This document shows positions 1-6,200 of a stretch of 11,634 nt of DNA, piece by piece; positions within the stretch are counted from its first letter, which is position 1, and each line of letters opens with the position of its first letter. The position numbers and the translations under genes were made by a program. Source of the stretch: DAOTZS01 sp034434335 (GTDB lineage: Bacteria; Chloroflexota; Anaerolineae; CG2-30-64-16); NCBI GenBank assembly GCA_034434335.1, contig DAOTZS010000182.1, positions 1 to 11,634 on the forward strand. Reading direction: 5' to 3'. The notes under the pieces are model-generated. The model searched no databases, was not told the origin of the DNA, and saw only the letters and a program-made list of their open reading frames with translations.

Positions 1-24
1 TTTGACCGTTAACTTGATGTCAAT

Positions 25-46
25 GGAGCACAGCACGCTGCGCTCC
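25..46 (-). other. Stem-loop at the end of the pilin gene
   Basis: GGAGCACAGC (25-34) and GCTGCGCTCC (37-46) pair over ten bases with one mismatch and a two-base loop. The stem reaches the pilin stop codon. No T-run follows it on the minus strand, so it may be an mRNA 3' stabilising hairpin, a weak or Rho-assisted terminator, or a dispersed palindromic repeat. Confidence 0.4.
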
Positions 47-201
47 TACGAACGCCCAGCCAGGAAGCCCTGAATCGTGTTCACCACCCAAAGGCGCAAA
101 TCCTCGCCCACAATCAACAAGATGGCCATCACGATAATGGCGATGAGCACGATGATCAAGGCCAGTTCGATCAGGCTGGCACTGGGGCTCTGATCTCGCA
201 T
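46..201 (-). CDS. Short Flp/Fap-like type IVb pilin
   Basis: A 51-residue protein with ATG at 201-199 and TAG at 48-46. Residues 8-18 (ASLIELALIIV) match the start of Flp-family pilins: a short polar N-terminus, Glu at mature position +5 (E12), then one continuous hydrophobic helix (about residues 10-32) and a short polar tail. Flp pilins are cut by a prepilin peptidase and polymerised by the Tad machinery into surface pili; none of that machinery lies in this window. The usual Gly before the cleavage site is replaced by Ser7, so processing is uncertain. A GGAG lies 12 bases before the start. The gene follows the response regulator by 57 bases on the same strand and is probably the last gene of that operon. 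It could instead be an unprocessed single-pass membrane peptide. Confidence 0.7.
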   Translation of the reverse strand: MRDQSPSASLIELALIIVLIAIIVMAILLIVGEDLRLWVVNTIQGFLAGRS

Positions 202-258
202 TGGCTATCTCTTCTCCAAACAGAAGACCCGCCCGGAGCAGCAGAGCTGTGCGGCCCT

Positions 259-966
259 TTATGCCTCCAGGGGCCGTGTGTCTTCCAGGCGGATCCAACC
301 CCGCCGCAGCGCAAGGACGGTGGCCTGGGTACGGTCGCTGACACCCAACTTACGCAGGATGGAACTCATATGGTTCTTAACGGTCTGGCGGCTGATGCTG
401 AGCGCGCGCGCAATCTCCTTATTGCTGGCCCCCCGCGCGACCAGGACCAGTATCTCCATCTCGCGCGGGGAGAGGGGGGTAAACATGTCCTCAGGCCCTT
501 CGTCGAAGACTGCCAGCTCCTCGAACTTGTTGACCAGCCACGACATGAGCTGCGGCCGGGTCATAATGGTATCGCCGATAACGTATTTGCCCTCATGCAC
601 GGCCCGGATGGCTTTCAAGATAACGTCGGGGCTGGTATCTTTGGGGAAGTAGGCGGCAGCGCCAGCTCTAAGCGCATGGAACTGTTGTTCGTCGTCGTGG
701 TAGGCTGTCAGGACAATAATACGCGCCTCCTCCCACTCGGCCAGGATCTGGCGGGTGGCCTGAAGGCCGTTGAGTTTGGGGAGGTTGATATCCATCATGA
801 TGATATCGGGCTTGAGCTCCAGGGCGCGCCTGATCGCCTCTTCGCCATCGCTGGCCTCCGCCACGATTTCCAGGTCCTCTTCGAACTGCGCCACGCGACG
901 CAGCCCCTCTCGGAACAGGGGGTGGTCTTCCACCACCATAATCCGGATTTTGTTGTCACTGCTCAT
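259..966 (-). CDS. NarL/FixJ-family two-component response regulator
   Basis: A 235-residue cytoplasmic DNA-binding regulator of normal family length. The receiver domain spans about residues 7-125, with acidic pair E13/D14, phospho-acceptor D59 in the context IIMMDINLP, T87 in VLTA and K109 in the FPKD context. The LuxR-type helix-turn-helix spans about 163-225 (LSPREMEILVLVARGASNKE, then the recognition region SRQTVKNHMSSILRKLGV). Phosphorylation by an unseen histidine kinase should promote dimerisation and DNA binding. Its ATG overlaps the stop of the upstream glycosyltransferase as ATGA, and a GAGGAGG (974-980 on the complement) sits seven bases before the start, so translation is probably coupled. 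The targets are not known; the flanking pilin and glycosyltransferase suggest a role in surface properties, which is only inference. Confidence 0.95.
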   Translation of the reverse strand: MSSDNKIRIMVVEDHPLFREGLRRVAQFEEDLEIVAEASDGEEAIRRALELKPDIIMMDINLPKLNGLQATRQILAEWEEARIIVLTAYHDDEQQFHALRAGAAAYFPKDTSPDVILKAIRAVHEGKYVIGDTIMTRPQLMSWLVNKFEELAVFDEGPEDMFTPLSPREMEILVLVARGASNKEIARALSISRQTVKNHMSSILRKLGVSDRTQATVLALRRGWIRLEDTRPLEA

Positions 967-1754
967 GAGGATGCCTCCTCTATACCTTCCCCCTGGCGCG
1001 CGAGCTCTCTATGGGCTAAGCGCTGAAGTGCCAGGCGCAACACGGTCAGGCCGGCCTTCGCGATTTCGAGCTGCGAGATCTTGGAGCGGCCAAGCCGGCG
1101 GTCCGTAAACAGGATCGGTACCTCGCCAATACTGAAGCCAAGCCTCTGGCAGCGAAAGAGCATCTCGATCAGATAGGAATAGCCGTCGGCCCGCACCGAT
1201 GCCGGGTCTACTGCCTCCAGCACCCGGCGTCGGTAGCACCGGAAGCCGGCGGTACAGTCGCGTGCCTGAAGGCCCAACAATAGATGGGCCAGCACATTGG
1301 CACCCCAACTTAAAGCCTGGCGCTGAGGTCCCCAGTTGCGAACACCGCCGCCCGCTATGTAGCGCGAGCCGATCACCACATCATAACGACGGCTGGCCTG
1401 TAGCAGGTCGGGCAGATAGCCGGGGTGGTGCGAGAAGTCGGCATCCATGGTCAAGACCAGATCCGCTCCCCGCGCCAGCGCTCTGGCAAAGCCGACAGAA
1501 TAGGCCGTTCCCAGCCCCAGCTTGGCCGGGCGGTGGATCACCTCAATAGCGCGGCCGGGCAGGTTCTCTTGCGCCGCACGGGCGGCCAATTCGTCCGCCA
1601 GAACGCCCGTGCCATCGGGTGAGTTGTCATCCACAATAATGATCTGAATCGGATCGGGCAAGGCCCGGATAGCAGCCACCAGGCCGCGCAGGTTTTCGTA
1701 CTCGTTGTAAGTGGGCAAGACCAAGATGGCCCGTGAAACGTTGAGGGTAGACAA
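963..1754 (-). CDS. GT2 polyprenol-phosphate mannosyltransferase-like glycosyltransferase
   Basis: A 263-residue protein resembling dolichol/polyprenol-phosphate mannose synthases, which move a sugar from a nucleotide sugar (usually GDP-mannose) to a lipid phosphate at the inner membrane face. Visible motifs are LVLPTYNEYENL (11-22), VDDNSPDGT (41-49), the metal-binding DAD at 104-106 followed by FSHHP, GSRYIAGGGVRNWG (129-142), RDCTAGFRCYRR (165-176), and a C-terminal region with LGRSKIS (221-227). There is no long C-terminal membrane domain, so it is the soluble, Dpm1-like form. The start is TTG at 1754-1752: an in-frame TAG lies just upstream, and GGGAGGG precedes it on the complement. The donor sugar and the lipid acceptor cannot be read from sequence. 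It is first in the minus-strand operon, so it may feed glycosylation of cell-surface or secreted proteins. Confidence 0.92.
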   Translation of the reverse strand: MSTLNVSRAILVLPTYNEYENLRGLVAAIRALPDPIQIIIVDDNSPDGTGVLADELAARAAQENLPGRAIEVIHRPAKLGLGTAYSVGFARALARGADLVLTMDADFSHHPGYLPDLLQASRRYDVVIGSRYIAGGGVRNWGPQRQALSWGANVLAHLLLGLQARDCTAGFRCYRRRVLEAVDPASVRADGYSYLIEMLFRCQRLGFSIGEVPILFTDRRLGRSKISQLEIAKAGLTVLRLALQRLAHRELARQGEGIEEASS

Positions 1755-1824
1755 CTATTCCCATCCCTCCCTATGGGCTCTCCTGTAAAAGATCGCCGTG
1801 GAGAGCCAGATCAGGACAATTCAC

Positions 1825-1854
1825 ATTCTAACATAAAACGGTAGAACGTGACAA
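1825..1854 (-). promoter_or_regulatory. Sigma-70-like promoter of the glycosyltransferase-regulator-pilin operon
   Basis: On the minus strand TTGTCA (complement of 1849-1854) and TAGAAT (complement of 1825-1830) are 18 bases apart, each with five of six consensus bases. The surrounding stretch is AT-rich compared with the rest of the window. Transcription would start near 1818 and leave about 64 bases of leader before the TTG start at 1754. Confidence 0.6.
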
Positions 1855-1886
1855 AGCAACCCCACTCTCGGGTGTCCACGAAGCGA

Positions 1887-1910
1887 ACGGGCGAGGCATG
1901 CCTCGCCCGT
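1887..1910. repeat. 24-base perfect palindrome
   Basis: A perfectly self-complementary sequence with centre GCATGC; each half-site reads ACGGGCGAGGCA. It is followed by the other repeats of this region. I recall similar GGCATGCC-centred GC-rich palindromes being scattered between genes in some bacterial genomes. It could be a repeat unit or, less likely, a protein-binding site. Confidence 0.75.
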
Positions 1911-1933
1911 ACCGGCGTCCAAAAGGCCTGGAG

Positions 1934-1972
1934 AACGGCACTCCGCTGGCGCTCCGTGCCTGACTACGAACG
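1934..1972 (-). repeat. REP-like repeat, copy 1
   Basis: It shares 34 or more of about 38 positions with 2237-2273: both begin ACGGCACTCCGCT and end GTGCCTGACTAC followed by an AACG. Inner GGCAC and GTGCC form the arms of an imperfect hairpin. An inverted, more diverged copy lies at 2141-2182. Confidence 0.75.
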
Positions 1973-1979
1973 GCCCGAC

Positions 1980-2087
1980 AAATTGGGAAACACCCCCCCT
2001 CTCCTGGCCTGCGGCCAGGAGAGGGGGGACAAGCGAGGGGCAGTGAAGGTCCGAGGTGACAGAGTGTTAACCGATTTTGAACCATCC
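1980..2087. repeat. Compact foldback element, second member of the 8149-8427 family
   Basis: Bases 2035-2087 match the reverse complement of 8149-8203 at all but about six positions and a two-base gap, ending in TTTTGAACCATCC in both. The left side keeps only AAATTGGGAAAC (1980-1991), which resembles the inner terminal repeat of the larger copy. Between them is a perfect 16-bp hairpin, 1994-2009 with 2013-2028, loop TGC. So this looks like a short or deleted copy of the same non-coding mobile-type element. Confidence 0.75.
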
Positions 2088-2106
2088 CGGAATTCTCAGG
2101 TATAAT
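2077..2106 (+). promoter_or_regulatory. Promoter candidate using the repeat-element end as -35
   Basis: TTGAAC (2077-2082) and a consensus TATAAT (2101-2106) are 18 bases apart. The -35 hexamer is part of the conserved terminal repeat of the foldback element; the -10 lies outside it. Transcription from here would run through about 250 bases of repeats into the zinc-ribbon gene at 2370. Confidence 0.5.
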
Positions 2107-2140
2107 TGGTAGCCGAGGTAAGAGCATGTCTGAGGGTTGC

Positions 2141-2182
2141 TCGTAGTAAGCCTAAGCCACGAAGCGCAGCAGAGTGGCGTCT
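2141..2182 (+). repeat. REP-like repeat, inverted and diverged copy 2
   Basis: TCGTAGTAAGCC followed by GCCACGAAGCGCAGCAGAG and TGGCGTCT resembles the reverse complement of copies at 1934 and 2237 (CGTAGTCAGGCACGGAGCG and so on). A related shorter motif starting TTCGTAGCAGACC follows at 2199. TCTGAGG (2129-2135) and CCTCAGA (2189-2195) bracket this copy as a 7-bp inverted repeat. Confidence 0.6.
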
Positions 2183-2236
2183 AAATGGCCTCAGATGATT
2201 CGTAGCAGACCGCAAGTGATGTAAAGTCGCATCTGG

Positions 2237-2273
2237 ACGGCACTCCGCTTCGCTGCGTGCCTGACTACAAACG
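2237..2273 (-). repeat. REP-like repeat, copy 3
   Basis: A near copy of 1934-1972 in the same orientation, one base shorter, with a few substitutions in the loop. It keeps the GGCAC / GTGCC arms and the CTGACTAC end. Confidence 0.75.
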
Positions 2274-2358
2274 AATTCTCAGACGGGCTCTAACTCCCCC
2301 GGCCCGGCAGCACCGTGATCCGGCGTGTCAGCAGGGAGCGGTGCTCAGCCTTACATCT

Positions 2359-2364
2359 GGAGGG
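2359..2364 (+). promoter_or_regulatory. Ribosome binding site fixing the zinc-ribbon gene start
   Basis: GGAGGG sits five bases before the ATG at 2370. A GTG 45 bases further upstream is in frame but has no such site, so 2370 is the preferred start. Confidence 0.85.
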
Positions 2365-2369
2365 CAGGA

Positions 2370-3071
2370 ATGCGGCCCGCATTGCTGCTGGCACGCCTCA
2401 ACGAGATTGACCTGGAACTGGATTCCCTCGCGGCTCGGCTGGCAGCTATCGCCCAGGCCTTGCAGGAGCCGGAGGCCTTGCGCGCGACTCGCCAGGAAGT
2501 CGCCGCCGCAGAGGAACGGTTGACCCATTGCCGCGCCGTCCAACGGGCACGGGAGGCGACTCAGAAACAACTGGCCGACAAACTGGCTCAGGCCGAAACC
2601 CGCCTTTACAGTGGACAGGTCCGCAACCCCAAAGAGCTGCAAGATATCGAGCGCGATGTGCAGCAGTTGCGCCGTCAGTTGGCCCAGGCCGAAGATGCTC
2701 TCCTGGATGCGATGCTGGAAACCGAGGCCACCGCTGATGCCCTTGCCTCTGGCCGTGCCAGGTTGAAGGCGCTGACGGAGGAGTGGGAGGCTACCCAGGC
2801 TGACCTGCGGGCGGAGCAGGCTACGCTACAGGCTCGCCTGTCTACCCTGAGAGCGCGTCAGGAACTGGCGCGGCGCGCTGTTCCCCCAGAGCTGCTGCCA
2901 ATCTACGATGCGCTGCGCGCTCGCCGCGATGGTCGGGCCGTTGCCGCACTAGAGGACGATATGTGCAGCGCCTGCTGTGTGGCAGTGCCACCAGGCAAAG
3001 CCGAGGCGGCCCGCTACAGCGATGAGCTGGTCTACTGCAGCAACTGCGGCCGGCTGCTGTGGGCCGAATAG
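2370..3071 (+). CDS. Coiled-coil protein with C-terminal C4 zinc ribbon (zf-RING_7/DUF164 type)
   Basis: A 233-residue cytoplasmic protein. Residues from about 5 to 165 are rich in Leu, Ala, Gln, Glu and Arg in heptad-like order (DLELDSLAARLAAIAQAL, then QQLRRQLAQAEDALLDAML), which predicts a long antiparallel coiled-coil hairpin. The C-terminus holds a four-cysteine zinc ribbon: C199, C202, C223 and C226, in CSAC and CSNCGRLL, with the family's typical VPPGKAEAAR linker. This order matches the widespread bacterial DUF164/zf-RING_7 family, whose members have no firmly established general role; nucleic-acid binding has been suggested. The strong ribosome site at 2359 supports this start over an in-frame GTG at 2325. 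It stands alone: repeats lie upstream and a consensus promoter begins six bases after its stop. No terminator of its own is obvious. Confidence 0.93.
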   Translation: MRPALLLARLNEIDLELDSLAARLAAIAQALQEPEALRATRQEVAAAEERLTHCRAVQRAREATQKQLADKLAQAETRLYSGQVRNPKELQDIERDVQQLRRQLAQAEDALLDAMLETEATADALASGRARLKALTEEWEATQADLRAEQATLQARLSTLRARQELARRAVPPELLPIYDALRARRDGRAVAALEDDMCSACCVAVPPGKAEAARYSDELVYCSNCGRLLWAE

Positions 3072-3076
3072 GCAGA

Positions 3077-3105
3077 TTGACAATCAGCCCCCTTGCTTCT
3101 ATAAT
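3077..3105 (+). promoter_or_regulatory. Consensus sigma-70 promoter of the large subtilase
   Basis: TTGACA (3077-3082), 17-base spacer, TATAAT (3100-3105): both hexamers and the spacer are exact consensus. It starts six bases after the stop of the zinc-ribbon gene. The expected transcript begins near 3112 and has a leader of about 158 bases before the protease start. An exact match of this sort is unlikely by chance in DNA of this GC content. Confidence 0.88.
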
Positions 3106-3111
3106 GAGCTT

Positions 3112-3269
3112 GCAAGAAGCGTTCCTGCTGCACCAATCTGCCAGGTCTTCACTACAAGTCGTCATTACCTCTCCAGAAAGGGGGTGATAGCACGTTCTGA
3201 TCTACTACCACATCGCGTGCCATATTGTTGACCGTCTCTTTTCCCATCTCAGAAAAGGAGTAGCAGACC
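3112..3269 (+). other. 5' leader of the large subtilase mRNA, with an isolated Shine-Dalgarno-like tract
   Basis: AGAAAGGGGGTGAT (3175-3188) matches the anti-16S sequence AGAAAGGAGGTGAT at 13 of 14 positions, but no ATG, GTG or TTG lies at a useful distance after it. A CTG at 3197 would open a 30-codon frame that ends at 3289, overlapping the protease start. The actual gene has its own AAGGAG (3255-3260), nine bases before ATG. No known riboswitch fold was recognised. Confidence 0.4.
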
Positions 3270-6200
3270 ATGAGTCCCAGATCGCCTAAGTTTATGGCCT
3301 TTCTGTTGATTTTGGCCCTGGCCGTGCCCATGTTCCTGGTTCCTGCCGGCGCGGCCCCTACCGCGCAGGCTGCCATGGGCAGCGTCAGCACCGCCAGCGG
3401 TGCCTTCGCCAACAAGATCCACCCCAAACTCCAGGCTGCCATGGCGGCTGCCGCCCCCTCCGACAGCATTGACGTGCTGGTCTTTGCCAAAGCCGGCACA
3501 GATCTGAGCCCCTACCTGGACCGCCTGCTCGTGCGGCCCTACGTGATGCCCAACGGCACCCAGGCCTACTTCGGCCGCACCAAAGTTGCCCAGGTGGGCA
3601 AGCTGGCCTCGATGCCCGAAGTAGCCGCGGTGCAGGAGATGAAGAACCCCGTTGACCTGCCCATCATCCCCGAACTGGGGCCCAAGCGCCTCACCGTAGA
3701 CCCCGCCGCGCTGCGAGATCGCCTGCAGCGGTTGAAGGCCGAGGGCGCCAAGGCCACCGTGGCCCGCCCCGCTGCCGACAAAGCCCGCATCGCCGACTGG
3801 TTCGATGTGCTGGACGTGCACAAGTCCAAGGCGGCCTGGGAGCTGGGCTATACCGGCGAGGGCGTGAAGGTGCTGGTCAACGACTCGGGCATTGACTTCT
3901 CGCACCCCGACCTGGTGGGCACCATGGCCCGCATCACCGACCCTGCCTCGCCTTACTACGGCTGGCCAGAGATGTTCGACTCCTACTCGATGCTCAACCT
4001 GGCCTATGACTACTACCTGGGTACCAACTTCATCGCCAGCGGCGTTGGGCTGGCCGGCGTTGCCCCTGACTACGCCGACACCAGCACCACCCGCTCGGGC
4101 GGGGAGCTGGTAGACAACGGCGACGGCACCTACAGCGCCATCTTCGCCCCCATCGGCAGCACCGACCCGGGTGGCCACCTCTACACCTTCCCCGCCACCA
4201 GCAAGAGCGGCGTCTATCACTTCGGCTCGCATCCTGACACCGTCCTGGAGCAGTACTACTTCGACGAGCGGGTCGCAGTGCTGGTGGTGGATGAGAACGA
4301 AGCCGGGGTGTACGACACTGTCTACGTGGACATTGACGGCGACTACGACTTCACCAACGAGAAGCCGGCCCGCAAGGGGGATGAGTACATCTACAAAGAC
4401 CTGGACGGCGACGGCTTCGCCGACATCTCCGGCGGCATCATCTACTGGATCAGCGATGGCGTGAACCCGCTGCCCGTCTCCGACTGGCTGTGGGGCATTG
4501 GCCCGGATGTGGCTGGCCCAGGCGACCTGGTGGCCTTCACCATCATGGACTGGACCGAGCCGGCCGGCGATCACGGCCAGCTCTGCGCCTCCGCGGTGGC
4601 GGCCCAGGGCGTGATTGACGGCGGCGCGCCGGACTGGAAGCCGGCCGGCGATGGCACGCCCGGCACCGGCATGGTGCAGGGTGGCGGCAAGAACGCCAAG
4701 CTGGTCGCCAACGGTAACTTCTACGTCTCTGTGGACATCAATGAGCCCTACATCTTTGCTGCCCGGGGCTATGATGGCACGCCTGGTACGGGTGACGATA
4801 TCCAGATCGTCAGCAATAGCTGGGGCAACTCTGGCATCCACAACGACGGTTGGGACTACGACTCACGCTCCATTGACGTCATCCAGCGCTTCGTCGCGCC
4901 CAACATGTCAGTGCTCTTCTCCACCGGCAACGGCGCGCCCGGCTACGGCACCATGGCACCGCCCAGCCCTGTCCTCGGCATCAACGTGGGCGCTTCGACC
5001 CTCTACGGCTCCACCACCACCTTCGACAGCATCACCGACACCGATCAGATCGTCTACAACGATGTGCAGAGCTGGTCGAACCGTGGCCCCTCCGCGCAGG
5101 GAGGCAACGGCGTGCATGTGCTGGCTAATGGTGCCTGGGGCGCCGGCGACCTGGCCCTGACCGAGACCCTGGATGGCTGGAATGCCTGGGAGAGCTGGGG
5201 TGGCACCAGCCGCTCGACCCCCGTTGCCGCCGGCAACCTGGCCCTGGTCTATCAGGCGTTCAAGGACAAGTTCGGCCGCTGGCCGACCAACGTTGAGGCC
5301 CGCGCCCTCCTGATGGCCGGCGCGGATATGGCCTACAACGACGGCTTCGCCGAAGGCGCCGGCACCGTCAACGCCGAACGCTCGGTGAAGATCGCCGCCG
5401 GCCTGGGTGGTGTCGTCGTCCTGCCAGACAATGTTACCTTCGGGAATTACCGTGGGAGAGAGTATCCGGCGTTCGCCAACATCATGCTCCCCGGTCAGAG
5501 CGACACCAAGACCTTCACCATCTTCAACCCCTCCGACAGCGACGTGACGGTGAACATCAGCGACGAGTGGCTGGTGCAGATCGGCTACAAGGAGTTCGAG
5601 TTCACCACCAAGGATCGCACCCTGGAGGAGGGCGCCTTCGAGCGCAGCGACTACCTCTTCGATATCACCAACCTGATCCCCGCCGGCACTGACCTGCTCG
5701 AGGCCAAGATGGTCTACCCGTTCGAGGAGTTCGACCCCGACGGCAACTATACCCCGAACTCCTACTGGCGCCTGCGCGTGATTGACTGGACCGATATCAA
5801 CGGCGACGGCAACCTGTGGGAGGACCTCGACGGCAACGGCGTGGTCAACTGCCCGGGCGGCCTTGGCTCCGCAGGGTGCGAGCTGGACGAGGGCGAGTAC
5901 ATCCGCTTCGGCTACGGCTACAACACCGGCGACGCCGTCCAGCAGCGGGTGAAGAAGCCGCTGGAGCGAATGCACGACGGCATCTTCCTGGGTATCCGCC
6001 ACCGGGCCAAGTCGGCCATGGTGCCCATCACTCACCTGAAGTTCCAGCTTAACTTCTACAAGATGATGGATATGCCGTGGCTGACCACCGATACCTCGGT
6101 GACGGTGCCGGCTGGCGGGCAGGCCACCTTCAACGCCACCATGACGGTACCACCGCTGGCGGGTGTGGGCATGTATAACGCGGCCATCCGCATTGACGAC

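Larger units (their letters stand above)
1755..2369. other. Intergenic region between divergent transcription units, filled with repeats
   Basis: No convincing gene lies in these 615 bases. The left end is the leader and promoter of the minus-strand operon. The rest is a mosaic of dispersed-type repeats (entries at 1887, 1934, 1980, 2141 and 2237) and a plus-strand promoter candidate at 2077-2106. The short open frames here have no coding character. Confidence 0.7.

Noticed and set aside
370..1026. A 218-codon plus-strand frame opposite the response regulator
   Set aside because: It is the antisense of a clear receiver/LuxR protein and has no recognisable motif.
1828..2127. 99-codon minus-strand frame and overlapping 85-codon plus-strand frame in the first intergenic region
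   Set aside because: Both run through palindromes and repeats, and the translations are Arg/Pro/Gly-rich repeat artefacts.
1887..2273. CRISPR array
   Set aside because: The repeats are few, diverged, in both orientations and unevenly spaced, with no cas genes.
2325..2369. GTG start 15 codons upstream for the zinc-ribbon protein
   Set aside because: The added residues are not typical of the family and no ribosome site precedes the GTG, while the ATG at 2370 has GGAGGG five bases before it.
3104..3187. 27-codon frame beginning ATG at 3104, upstream of the large subtilase
   Set aside because: Its ATG overlaps the -10 box of the consensus promoter, so the transcript expected from that promoter starts after it. 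It has no ribosome site.
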